Shown here piece after piece: positions 7,799-19,400 of a DNA stretch of 28,868 nucleotides. The notes beneath the pieces are model-generated. The model was not told the DNA's origin and ran no database searches. It worked only from the letters and a program-made list of their open reading frames with translations. How positions within the stretch are numbered: position 1 is the first letter of the stretch; the number at the start of each line of letters is the position of its first letter. This DNA is from Priapulus caudatus (taxonomy: Eukaryota > Priapulida > Priapulimorpha > Priapulimorphida > Priapulidae), in NCBI RefSeq assembly GCF_000485595.1, contig NW_014577314.1, positions 357,919 to 386,786 of the forward strand, in the 5' to 3' direction. A program made the position numbers and the translations under genes.

Positions 7799-9662
7799 CT
7801 ACGGTACCGGACAGAGAAACCGACACAACACCGTTGCCGGTAACGGAAGTCGGTAGAGAGACCGTCACCTTGACCACGTCAGCTGTCACCGACAGCACTA
7901 ACACGTCTAGCCAGTCACCTCCCACTGACACCGCCACAGACACCGCTAGCACGAGCCCAGCCACTGATTCCACTCCAGCCCCGTCCAGCCAGCGCCCCGT
8001 GTCCACGCCCACTCGGCCAGAGGTCGATGATCAGAAATTGTCCACGGTTGGTAGCGTAACGACAGATGCTGTGACGTCACAGACTCAAAGTGACGAAACT
8101 GAAACACCGGAACTGGTGACGTCACAGTCATCAACTGTAGCTCCGGGAACACAAAAACCTGTGACATCACAGCCATCAACAGAGGCTCCGGTAACAATGG
8201 AACCTGTGACATCACAACCATTGACAGATGCTCCAGGAACACAAGAACCTGTGACATCACAACCATTAACAGATGCTCCAGGAACACAACAACCTGTGAC
8301 GTCACAGCCATCAACAGAGGCTCCGGCAACAACAGAACCTGTGACATCACAGCCACCAACAGAGGCTCCGGTAACAATAGAACCTGTGACATCACAGCCA
8401 CCAACAGAGGCTCCAGGAACACAACAACCTGTGACATCACAGACATTAACAGAATCTCCTGGAGCGCAAAAAACTGTGACATCCCAGCCATCGACTGAGG
8501 CTCCGGTAACAACAGAACCTGTGACATCACAGCCACCAACAGAATCTCCCAGAACGCAAGAAACTGTGACATCACAGCCATCGACTGAGGCTCCAGAAAC
8601 ACAACAACCTGTGACATCACAACCACCGACAGAGGCTCCAGTAACAACAGAACCTGTGACATCACAGACATCAACAGAGGCTCCAGTAACAACAGAACCT
8701 GTGACATCACAGCCACCAACAGAATCTCCCAGAACGCAAGAAACTGGGACATCACAGCCATCGACTGAGGCTCCAGAAACACAACAACCTGTGACATCAC
8801 AACCATCAACAGAGGCTCCAGTAACAACAGAATCTGTGACATCACAGCCACCAACAGAATCTCCCAGAACGCAAGAAACTGGGACATCACAGCCATCGAC
8901 TGAGGCTCCAGAAACACAACAACCTGTGACATCACAACCATCAACAGAGGCTCCAGTAACAACAGAATCTGTGACATCACAGCCACCAACAGAATCTCCC
9001 GGAACGCAAAAAGCTGTGACGTCACAGCGCCATCGACTGAGGCTCCCAGAAACACAACAACCTGTGACATCACAACCATCACAGAGCTCCAGTAACAACA
9101 GAATCTGTGACATCACAGCCACGCAACAGAATCTCCCGGAACGCAAAAAAGCATGTGAGCGTCAGCAGCCATTAACTGGTGCTCCAGAAATAACGAAACC
9201 TGTGACATCACAGCCATCAACAACATCTCCAGGAACACAAGAACCTGTGACGTCACAACCACCAACAGAGGCCCCGGTAACAACGGAATCTGTGGCATCA
9301 CAGCCATCGACAGAGGCTCGCAGGAACACAAGAACCTGTGACGTCACAATCACGCAACAGAGGCCCGCGTGTAACAACAGAATCTGTGACATCACAGCCA
9401 TCAACAGAGGCCGCAGGAACACAGGAACCTGTGACACCACAGCTCCAACAGAGTCCGCCAGGAACACAGGAACCAGTGACGTCACAGACGCCGACTGAAT
9501 CTCCAATTTAACTACCGTTGGATAATAAGCATTGGGCCTCTACCGGAGCAAATCTAACTGATTTGAAATTAACAAATACGCCAATTGCCCACTCCAGCAC
9601 GATATTCTTACTGATGACAACGCGTGCAACGCCCAGTCAGTCTTACCAACAACCTTTAGCAG
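7799..9662 (+). CDS. Mucin-like Thr/Ser/Pro repeat exon, copy 1 (frame-broken 3' part)
   Basis: The exon begins after CCCTTAG in phase 1 with ATVPDRETDTTPLP, a Thr/Ser-rich lead of about 100 residues. From about 8110 it is a tandem array of 15-residue (45-bp) units of the form PVTSQPSTEAPVTTE, varying to PPTESPRTQET and LTDAPGTQQ. About 20 units are readable before the frame breaks near 9028. Composition (Thr, Ser, Pro, almost no hydrophobics or Cys) is that of a densely O-glycosylated mucin domain. From 9028 to the inferred donor at 9663 single-base indels interrupt the frame. The same sequence is clean at 15709-16193, so I regard the breaks as sequencing errors. Confidence 0.8.
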
Positions 9663-9939
9663 GTAGATTAAATATTCCACTGGATAGATTCCTGTCCTAA
9701 GATTATCCTAATGTTCGCCGGTTCCAAATTCCTGCTCCATCCTTGCTACAGCATGATTTTTTTTTCGTTCTCGCTTTATACTCTACCTTTATACACTATC
9801 AAATTCTTGAATATTTATTTGCCACAATTTGCGTCTTTCATTCAATTTCATCCAGCTCGCTACCACACCGATGTTATTTACCTCTATTTCTTCATCATTT
9901 CTTTGCTCGATTTACTTTCCATCTTTTTTTTCTAACTAG
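9663..9939. other. Intron after mucin exon, copy 1 (noisy)
   Basis: This T-rich intron matches 16194-16467 of copy 2 with scattered indels. The acceptor is CTAACTAG. Confidence 0.7.
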
Positions 9940-10271
9940 ATGGCTACGCGTAGTACTAGGTCGAGCTGTAGACGACGCTCATACAGCGTTAGAAAGGAAG
10001 ATATCAGGCTCGAGCCACGTATCGATGAATCTCGATTATACTAACCGATCAGTCAACAACCACTCCGGAACGCACCCGGCGACAATAACCAATTGGATAA
10101 CAGTCCACGTGACGTCACGGACGACAACGAAGGAAACCGCGCGCAGCCTAGGGAACAGATCGACCCGCGCCACCCCGGAGCGTGTCCAATCAGCGTGAAG
10201 CAGTGGACGCGATTGACAGCAACCAGACATTGCTCGCTGTGTTATCGCGGACGCAATACGCGAGCGAGATA
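9940..10271 (+). CDS. Start of Thr-Asp exon, copy 1 (noisy, truncated at gap)
   Basis: This corresponds to 16468-16778 of copy 2, but the frame is broken several times by single-base changes. It ends at the 25-N gap inside the NASEI coding region. The clean version is copy 2. Confidence 0.7.
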
Positions 10272-10296
10272 NNNNNNNNNNNNNNNNNNNNNNNNN
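10272..10296. other. Assembly gap, exactly 25 N
   Basis: A run of 25 N separates the two copies of the duplicated locus. A fixed 25-N spacer is a convention of some long-read gap-filling software for gaps extended from both sides but not closed. Reciprocal overlap of the flanks supports that reading. Confidence 0.95.
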
Positions 10297-10346
10297 ACCG
10301 CGTCTTTACTAACAGAGATCTTCTCTCTCTCTCATCTGTAGCACAG

Positions 10347-10473
10347 ACCAGGATGAGTGTGCCGAGGGAAGGGCAAACTGCCACGCTGCTCATGGCATGT
10401 GGACGAACATTGTCGGCGGCTTCAGGTTGCTCCTGTGAGAAGGGATACAGGGGCGACGGTGTCGACTGCTTCG
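10347..10473 (+). pseudogene. Error-laden copy of EGF exon 7
   Basis: This corresponds to 4233-4358. Length is 127 instead of 126, with several substitutions and indels that shift the frame. It is judged a sequencing artefact and not a decayed gene. Confidence 0.75.
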
Positions 10474-10559
10474 GTGTACACACATAACAGTTAGATGTAC
10501 ACCTGCCGCTGTATACCTTGTCACGTACACACAGCACACCGTTCTACATACAGACACGC

Positions 10560-10870
10560 CGCGCCGCACACACACACACGCGCGCGCACACACACACACA
10601 GCGCGCGACGCACACACACACACACACACACACACACCACACACACATACACACACACACAGCACACACAACAATATATATATACACACACACAAGCACG
10701 CACGCCACGCACGCACGCACGCACGCACGCACGCACACAAACGCACGCACGCACGCACACACACGCCAACACACACACACCACACACACACACACACACA
10801 CAACCCCCCCCCCGCACACACACACACACACACACGACATACACAACCTCCCACGGCACACACACACATA
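10560..10870. repeat. (CA)n / (CGCA)n microsatellite, expanded in copy 2
   Basis: This is alternating CA with CACG and ACGC tracts. The corresponding tract in copy 1 (about 4426-4540) is roughly a third as long, so either the clean contig collapsed the array or the long read expanded it. Confidence 0.85.
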
Positions 10871-10922
10871 CGTATTAATCATTTATATTTATCCTGACCA
10901 CATATACGTCATATTATTGCAG

Positions 10923-11047
10923 ATATCAATGAGTGTACAGCCAGATTAGACAACTGCCAGAAAACACTGTCTGTAGGAACCTCGTATGTGCGCGTTTCGA
11001 ATGCGAATGCAAACCCGGATACAAGCAGACAGCTAGCGGATGCGTCG
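10923..11047 (+). pseudogene. Error-laden copy of EGF exon 8
   Basis: This corresponds to 4592-4714. Length is 125 instead of 123 and the middle is scrambled (CTCGTATGTGCGCGTTTCG for CTCGATGGCTCGTTCG). Confidence 0.75.
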
Positions 11048-11396
11048 GTAAGGTCGCCCCCGACGAGCAGACGATGCGCCTGATGACGTCGTCATTACGT
11101 CATAATCGATGAGCGTCATCATGCTGCGAAAACGCTTTTTGTTTCTTGTTTTATCAACGGTTAGACTCGCCCCCATACATCGTTGTTCTCCTTGTACGCT
11201 CAGGCACTAGGTGTGCTTGGTGTCAGTCTAACCGTCAGTCTCCTGCCAATGCGCTACTGTTATCTGCCTCCATATTTTATTTCTAAATATGGTATTATGT
11301 GTATGCATATGATATCATTATATTATGTATTATACGTATTATTATGATAGTAAACGGTGTACTTCGACACACAATACCCTGTTTCCTCACTAATTC

Positions 11397-11427
<31 letters not shown>

Positions 11428-11429
11428 AG

Positions 11430-11560
11430 ACATTGACGAGTGTCTATCAAACACGGACGACTGTCCACGCTGCTTCTGGCACCGTGTACGAACACCGAGG
11501 GCAGCTAGCGTGTGCACGTGCTCACCGGATACACTCGAAACGGAAGGGACACCTGCCAAA
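11430..11560 (+). pseudogene. Error-laden copy of EGF exon 9
   Basis: This corresponds to 5091-5219. Length is 131 instead of 129, and indels in the C2-C4 part destroy the EGF pattern. Confidence 0.75.
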
Positions 11561-11758
11561 GTAAGTGTGCGCCCCCTAGTGTCAGCGATCAATCCACGAC
11601 ACGACACAAACGGAAACATGCAGTATCGGATATGACGCATGAAAAACGTGACGTCACGCGACGACATTCGCGGACGATGAAAAGGCGAGAAGAAGCGAGC
11701 GCGAGGCGAACGCAGAGCGGGAAACCTAGGCTAACGTGGTAATCCTTCCTCCCTGCAG

Positions 11759-11881
11759 ATATCAACGAGTGTGAGCTGGGAATACACAATGCGACCGCAA
11801 TGCCGCCTGTCTGGACGATCCACCAGGCAGCTTTCACTGCGTGTGTAAGCGCGGATGGGAAGGAGTGGGTCGTGTGCACAG
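11759..11881 (+). pseudogene. Error-laden copy of EGF exon 10
   Basis: This corresponds to 5418-5543. It is three bases shorter in total through separate deletions, for example CACAATGCGACC for CACAATTGCGACC. Confidence 0.75.
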
Positions 11882-11929
11882 GTAAGATGCGAACACACGA
11901 AAGAGATTTAGAGCGTGTGAGAGTGTGAT

Positions 11930-11931
11930 GT

Positions 11932-11969
<38 letters not shown>

Positions 11970-12130
11970 GAGACGAGAGAGCAAGAACGAAAGAGAACAA
12001 AAAGACTGAGTGAGAAAGAAAGACAGCGAACAGAGAGAGGGCGAGAGGGAGAAAGAGAGAGAGAGGGAGGAGACGAGAGAGAGGAGGGAAGTGGACGAGG
12101 GAAGGGCGCGGAAGTGAGAGAGAGAGCGGC
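11930..12130. repeat. (GA)n microsatellite in copy 2
   Basis: This is a purine tract matching 5594-5776 of copy 1 with many small differences. Confidence 0.8.
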
Positions 12131-12248
12131 GCGCGGAGATGGAGGAAACCTTTGACCACTGACTCTGACCTCAGCGGGTGTCCACCGAATGTCGCATCAT
12201 CTACGAACTCCGCGTCATCCTCATGCCGTTCTCTTGGCATGCTTGCAG

Positions 12249-12331
12249 ACATCGATGAGTGTGGCGCGAGGCATGTGTTGGCGCCAACGCTGAGAACTGC
12301 ATGAACTCGAAGGCAGCTTCTTCCTGTAACG
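12249..12331 (+). pseudogene. Error-laden copy of half-EGF exon 11
   Basis: This corresponds to 5886-5966. Length is 83 instead of 81, with inserted bases (GTGTGGCGCG, GTGTTGGCGCC). Confidence 0.75.
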
Positions 12332-12921
12332 GTAGCGTGCTCACCGCTCATATACACACCTCTGAAACTACCTATGTGCCAATTTCATAATTTTGTCAAA
12401 AGTGCACACTTATATCCCTACTCTGTACTGCTCCTGTACTTAGTAGTATAGCGGGTACATGTAATATATGTTGATTATTAAATTACGACTATTACACTCC
12501 TTATCAGTGCTTTGTGAAGGGCTTCGAACCTTGTTGGACAAATGAAATTAGTTTTAAGATTTAGTAGTTCGTAACATTCTATTTTTTTTCTCGTAGACCG
12601 ATCTCTATGCGCAATGCGTGTCAGAAATTTGTAACTTTACCATGTTTTCTGCAAACAGTCTAAGAGACAAAGTTAGTGTTAAGACTCATTTGAAACTGAT
12701 TTTGTTTCTAACAACAGCCCCCAGAATATTGTTCCTAGGGCTAGTTCGATCTCATTTCCGCCAATCAGACACGCCCTGTTACAGCAGGCAGTGCTATTAG
12801 ACATCGTGTCCTCTTGCGTATCAGCAGGAACTGGGAAGCTGTCTAAACAGTAGGCAGCACTGCATGCAAGGTTGTGAGATATGCTTTAATATATGTGTGT
12901 TTACCTGTGTTCTCGTTGCAG

Positions 12922-12996
12922 CCTCTTTACCGAGACGTCGCCCACAGCGCTAGGGCAGCACGACGCCATTATCGTCACGTGATGGCCCTGTGGAAG
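12922..12996 (+). pseudogene. Error-laden copy of Thr/Pro linker exon
   Basis: This corresponds to 6571-6648, with 75 bases instead of 78 and several small deletions. Confidence 0.7.
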
Positions 12997-14154
12997 GTAA
13001 GCTCCTTCCCCTCCTCCTCCGTCCTCCTCTTCCTTCTCCTCCTCCTCCTCCTCCTGCTCCGTCTCTCCACTCCATCTAACACACCGCCATCTTGCGTCCA
13101 CTGCCAAGATGGCGGAACGCGAGGGAATTTTTTCACAGGTTTTCTTTCAGGTGTCGATAGTGGATTGTTGCTCGATTATGTGTGGGTAAGAAGTTTGGGT
13201 GTTCGCAGGAGAATGGTAACAGCACGAAGAAGAAGGGGAGGTAAAGTAGCGCTGATAGATAGCTATAATGGCCGCGCAGCGCTGAGTGCGGGCGAGAAAG
13301 GAGAGAAGAAAGGAGGCGAACGAAGAGAACACGGCATACAGCTTCGTGCGAAACGCGAGAATTTTAGACACCAGCACACACAAGACACATCGCTCCGCGT
13401 GTGCGTGCATGCCTACATGATCCGATTAAGATGGTAATTACATGGTTAGGTGCATGTTTTTATGTGGGGAAAAACTGCACACGCACGCACATGCGCTCAC
13501 GCGCGCGTGTAGCATAGCACACACGCTGCTGCAAGGAAATGACACCGGTCACGTGATACAAGATGGATTATGTCGATATAGACGACAGACAGATAGACAT
13601 ACGGACAGACAGACATACACGCAATTTGTTAGGCACAGAGATATGAGAAAATATAGCACGAGAGAGAATCGTGGCTGAACGCGCGAGGCAAGGTAACGTA
13701 TTCGGACTCAGGGCAGCAATGTTGTTTGTTTTGATTGTATTTGCATTTCGTTATTTTGTGCGGTTAATTTTGCATTACACTAACACGGTTTGCATTGTTT
13801 TGCTTTGATTCCTTTAAGCTATTTTGTCGATTCATTTTAGTTACTTTATATTGATGATTTGCTTTGCAATAGTTACAGTTTTTGTTTCATTTTGTAAACG
13901 TCTTCTGGCCTGAGCGGTGGATAGAGATTTTAATTTGGCGTTTGTATTAACTTACATTATCTTAATTGAATTATTTACATTATTTCATTTAATAAAGTTT
14001 TCATTCGCGTTTATTTTGCTATTTTCTGCTTATATAAATAACGAAATTTACTTTCTACTTTACGCATTAACACGGTATCGCTTTTGGCAGCGGGGCATTT
14101 CGGTTTTTCCTTTTTTCCTTATTTTCGCTTTTGATTTGTTTTTTTTCGCCTTAG

Positions 14155-16193
14155 CTACGGTACCGGACAGAGAGAAACCGACACAACACGCTTGCCGGTA
14201 ACGGAAGTCGTAGAGAGACCGTCACCTTGACGCACGTCAGCTGTCACCGACAGCACTAACACGTCTAGCCAGTTCACCTCCCACTGACACCGCCACAGAA
14301 CCCGCTAGCACGAGCCCAGCCACTGATTCCACTCCAGCCCGGCGTCCAGCCAGCGCCCGTGTCCACGCCCACTCGGCCAGAGGTCGATTTGACAAATTGT
14401 CACGGTTGGTTAGCGTAACGACAGATGCTGTGACGTCACAGACTCAACAGTGACGAAACTGAAACACCGGAACTGGTGACGTCACAGTCCATCAACTGTA
14501 GCTCGGGACACACAAAACCTGTGACATCACAGCCATCAACAGAGCGCTCCGTAACAATGGAAACCTGTGACTCACAACCATTGACAGATGCCTCCAGGAA
14601 CACAAGAACCTGTGACGTCACAACCATTAACAGATGCTCCAGGAACCACAACAACCTGTGACGTCACAGCCATCACAGAGGCTCCGGCAACAACAGAACC
14701 TGTTGACATCACAGCACCCACAGAGGCTCCGGTAAAACAATAGACCTGTGACATCACAGCACCAACAGAGGCTCCAGGAACACAAACAACCTGTGACATC
14801 ACAGACATTAACAGAATCTCCTGGAGCGCAAAAAACTGGTGACATCCCAGCCATCGACTGAGGCTCCGGTAACAACAGAACCTGTGACATCACAGCCACC
14901 ACAGAATCTCCCAGAACGCCAAGAAATGTGACATCACAGGCCATCGACTGAGGCTCCAGGAAACACAACAACTGTGACATCACAACCACCGACGAGGCTC
15001 CAGTAACAAACAGAACTGTGACATCACAACCATCAACAGAATCTCCCGGAACGCAAGAAACTGTGACATCACAGCCATCGACAGAGGCTCCAGTAACAAC
15101 AGAACCTGTGACATCACAGTCATCAACAGAATCTCCCGGAACGCAAGAAACTGTGACATCACAGCCATCGACAGAGGCTCCAGTAACCACAGAACCTGTG
15201 ACATCACAGTCATCAACAGAATCTCCCGCGAACGCAAGAACTGTGACATCACAGCCATCGACTGAGGCTCCAGAAACACACCAACCTGTGACATCACAAC
15301 CATCACAGAGGCTCCGAAGACAACAGAACCTGTGACATCACACAGACATCAACAGAGGCTCCGAGTAACAACAGAACTGTGACATCACACAGCCACCAAC
15401 AGAATCTCCAGGAACGCAAGAAAACTGTGACATTCACAGCCATCGACTGAGGCTCCAGAAATAAAGTAACCTGTGACATCACGGCCATCAACTACACCTC
15501 CAGTAACAACAGAACCTGTGACATCACAGCCACCAACAGAATCTCCCAGAACGCAAGAAACTGGGACATCACAGCCATCGACTGAGGCTCCAGAAACACA
15601 ACAACCTGTGACATCACAACCATCAACAGAGGCTCCAGTAACAACAGAATCTGTGACATCACAGCCACCAACAGAATCTCCCGGAACGCAAAAAGCTGTG
15701 ACGTCACAGCCATTAACTGGTGCTCCAGAAATAACGAAACCTGTGACATCACAGCCATCAACAACATCTCCAGGAACACAAGAACCTGTGACGTCACAAC
15801 CACCAACAGAGGCCCCGGTAACAACGGAATCTGTGGCATCACAGCCATCGACAGAGGCTCCAGGAACACAAGAACCTGTGACGTCACAACCACCAACAGA
15901 GGCCCCGGTAACAACAGAATCTGTGACATCACAGCCATCAACAGAGGCTCCAGGAACACAGGAACCTGTGACACCACAGCCTCCAACAGAGTCGCCAGGA
16001 ACACAGGAACCAGTGACGTCACAGACGCCGACTGAATCTCAATTTACTACCGTTGGAATAAGCATTGGGCCTCTACCGGGAGCAAATCTAACTGATTTGA
16101 AATTAACAAATACGCCAATTCCCACTCAGACAGATATTCTTACTGATGACAACGCGTCAACGCCCAGTCAGTTTACCAACAACCCTTTAGCAG
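14155..16193 (+). CDS. Mucin-like repeat exon, copy 2 (clean 3' end)
   Basis: The same exon as 7799-9662 starts after GCCTTAG. Up to about 15480 the frame is broken by indels. From about 15480 the frame is open to the donor CAG|GTAAGT after 16193 (phase 1). The clean part has about eleven more 15-residue units (PVTSQPPTEAPVTTE and variants, PLTGAPEITK). It ends in a non-repeat tail (SIGPLPGANLTDLKLTNTPI, then a Thr/Ser-rich stretch ending NPLAG) with an N-glycosylation sequon NLT. Merging the clean parts of the two copies would give an exon of roughly 1.7 kb; the true repeat number is uncertain. Confidence 0.8.
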
Positions 16194-16467
16194 GTAAGTT
16201 ACATATTCCCACTGGATAAATTCCTGTCCTAAGATTATCCTAATGTTCGCGGTTCCAAATTCCTCTCCATCCTTGCTACAGCATGATTTTTTTTTCGTTT
16301 CTGCTTTATACTCTAGCTTTATACACTATCAAATTCTTTGAATATTTATTTGCAACAATTTGCGTCTTTCATTCAATTTCATCACTCGCTTACCACCGAT
16401 TTATTTACCTCTATTTCTTCATCATTTCTTTGCTCGATTTTACTTTCCATCTTTTTTTTCTAACTAG
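16194..16467. other. Intron after mucin exon (clean copy)
   Basis: This 274-bp T-rich intron has donor GTAAGT and acceptor CTAACTAG, with a TTTTTTTTC polypyrimidine tract directly upstream. Confidence 0.85.
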
Positions 16468-19400
16468 ATGCTACGCGTAGTACTAGTCGAGCTGTAGACG
16501 CGTCATACAGCGTTAGAAAGGAAGATATCAGGCTCGAGCACAGTATCGATGAATCATCGATTATATCAACGATCAGTCACAACGCACCCGGCGACAATAA
16601 CCAATTGGATAACAGTCCACGTGACGTCACGACGACAACGAAGGAAACCGGCGCAGCCATAGGAGAACAGATCGACCCGCCCACCCCGAGCGTGTCCAAT
16701 CAGCGTGAAGCAGTGGACGCGATTGACAGCAACCAGACATTGCTCGCTGTGTTATCGCGGACGAACGCGAGCGAGATAGCGCGCGCGAGCGCCGCCCTGG
16801 CGGGAGGACACCTGTCAATCAATGCGTCGACGACGATTAAGCTGCGTGACGTCATCGTGAGAGGTGTGAACGTCGTCGTGGACGAGCAGCGGGCGGCGAA
16901 TCTCATCATTAGAGATAGCAAGATCAAATCCACTGACGCTGCTACTGACGCTGTTACTGACGTCGTTACTGACGCTGCTACTGACGCTGTTACTGACGCT
17001 GTTACTGACGTCGTTACTGACGCTGCTACTGAAGCTGTTACTGACGCTGTCACTGATGTCGCTACTGTTGCTGTTGCTGACGTTGTTACTGACGCTGTTA
17101 CTGACGCTGTTACAGCCACTGACGCTGTAACTGCCGCCCCAACTGACGCTGTTACTGACGCTCCTACTGCAGCTGACGCTACTACTGCAACTGACGCTGT
17201 TACCGACGCTACAACTGCAATTGACACCCCAACTGATGCTTTTACTGACGCTACTATTACAACTGACGCATCAACTGACGCTATTACTGACGCTAATACT
17301 GTAACGGACGCCCCACCTGACGCTACTACTGCAACTGACGCCCCAACTGACGCTGTTACTAACGCTACTACTGCAACTGAAGCCCCAACTGACGCTACTA
17401 CTGCAACTGACGCTGTTACTGACACTACTACTGCAACTGACGCCCCAACTGACGCTACTACTGCAACTGACGCTCCAGCTAACGCTGTTGCTGACGCTAC
17501 TACTGTAACTGACGCCCCAACTGACGCTACTACTACAACTGACGCCCCAACTGACGCTACTACTGATGCTGTTACTGACGCTGTTACTGACGTCTTAATT
17601 TTGCTAGATACAGATACTGTTACTGACGCTGCAACAGATACTACTACTGTCACTGCTACAGATACTGTCACTGATGCTGTCACTGACGCTGCAACAGATA
17701 CTGTTACTGACGCTGCAACGGATACTGCTACTGACGCTATCACTGACGCTGCAACAGATACTGTTACTGACGCTGCAACAAGTACTGCTACTGACGCTTG
17801 CACACAGGATAGTGTTATGACGCTTGCAACAGATTACTGTTACTGACGCTTGCAACAGATACTGTTACTGACGCTGCAACAGAGTACTGCTACTGACGCT
17901 GGTCAACAGATAGCTGTTACTGCGCTGCACAGATACTGCTACTGACGCTGCAACAGCATACTGCCTACTGACGCTGCCAACAGATAGTGTTACTGAGCGA
18001 CTCAACAGATACTGTTACTTGACGGCCGTGCAACAGATAATACTAAACTGACGCTGCACACAGGTACTCGCCTACTGACGCGCAACTTGATAGTGTTTAC
18101 TTGACGCTGCAACAGAATTACGTGTTACTGACGCTGCAACAGATACTCCTGTTACTGACGCCTGCAACAGAATACTGGTTACTTGATGCTGCAACCAGAT
18201 ACTGCCTACTGACGCTGCACAGATCTGTACTGATGCTGCCAACAGAATACTGCTACTGCGCTGCAACAGATACTGTCACTGATACTGTCACTGACCGCTG
18301 CGCAAGACAGATACTCCTACGACGCTGTCAACAGATACTGCTACTGACGTATCACTGACGCTGCCAACCAGTTACTGTCACTGACGCTTACAGCAGAAAC
18401 GTGTGTACTTGACGCTGCCAACAGTACTGGTTACTGACTGCGTGCCAACAGAAACTGTTACTGGACGCTGAACAGATACTGCTACTGACGCGTATCACTG
18501 CGACGCTGCAACAGATACTGTACTGAGCGCTCTCACTGCGCTGCAACAGATACTGTTATGACGGGCTGCCAACAGATACTGCTACTGACGCTATCACTGA
18601 CGCTGCAACAGATTGTACGAACGATGTCACCTGACGCTTACAACAGCATACTGTACTGACGCTGCCAACACAGAAACTGTTATACGCTGCAACAGATTAC
18701 TGTCACTGACGCTGTAACAGTTACTGCCCCTACGTTGCGCGTGCACAGATACTGCCACTGATCGCTGCAACAGTACTGCTACTCGACGCTTCACTGACGC
18801 TGCAACAGATAGTGTTACTGACGCTGCACAGAGACTGCTTACTGGACGCTTTGGCAACATGATTGCTGTTACTGACGCCTGCAACAGATTACTGCTTACT
18901 CGTACGCTGCAACAGATTATGCTTACTGGACGCTGGCAACAGCATATGCCGCTACTGACGCTGCATCAGATACTGCCACTGACCGCTGCAACAGATACTG
19001 CCCTACTGACGCTATCACTGACGCTGCAAATACTGTTTACTGACGCTGCAACAGTACTGTTACTGTACCGCTGCCACAGATACTGTCAACTGACGCTGCA
19101 ACAGATACTGTCACTGACGCCTGCAACAGATACTGTTACTGACGCTGCCAACATGATACTGTTACTGGACGGCTGCAACAGATACTGCCTACCTGACGCT
19201 GCAACAAGATAGCTGCTTACTGACGCCGTGCAACAGATACTGATACTGACGCCTCAACAGATACTGTTACTGACGCCATCAACATTGTACTGTCACTTGC
19301 GCCTGCAACACGATATTCTACTGACGCTTTGCAACAGATTACTGCCTACGTCGCTATCACTGACGCTGCCCAACAAGATATTGTCACTGACGGCTGCCAA

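Larger units (their letters stand above)
4183..10271 (+). repeat. Assembly copy 1 of a falsely duplicated locus
   Basis: This block starts at ACCGCGTCTTTACTAACAGA and ends at GCGAGCGAGATA, next to a run of 25 N. It is repeated in the same order at 10297-16778, introns included. Bases up to about 9027 are clean. From about 9028 to 10271 single-base insertions and deletions break the frame of sequence that is clean in copy 2. The pattern points to long-read extension of a contig end and not to a real duplication. Confidence 0.85.
10297..16778 (+). repeat. Assembly copy 2 of the falsely duplicated locus
   Basis: This block repeats 4183-10271 exon by exon and intron by intron, including the microsatellites. 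From 10297 to about 15480 it is peppered with single-base indels that break every EGF exon and the mucin frame. From about 15480 onward it is clean and continues into unique downstream sequence. The length differs from copy 1 by about 390 bp, mostly in the mucin repeat and the CA tract. Confidence 0.85.

Noticed and set aside
8110-9027. Regular repeats considered as a CRISPR-like array
   Set aside because: Units are contiguous coding repeats with no unique spacers, in a eukaryotic exon.
7946-9146. Long open frames on the minus strand (353-378 codons) through the mucin repeat
   Set aside because: They are antisense shadows of a 45-bp repeat; the + frame has the splice sites, phase and mucin composition.
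10297-16778. Biological segmental duplication of the EGF-mucin region
   Set aside because: The complementary pattern of clean and noisy halves, the 25-N spacer and identical intron content fit an unmerged assembly overlap better.
16700-17803. Minus-strand open frame of 367 codons (Ser/Val/Ala repeats)
   Set aside because: This is the antisense of the Thr-Asp repeat; periodic sequence with a period divisible by three keeps several frames open.
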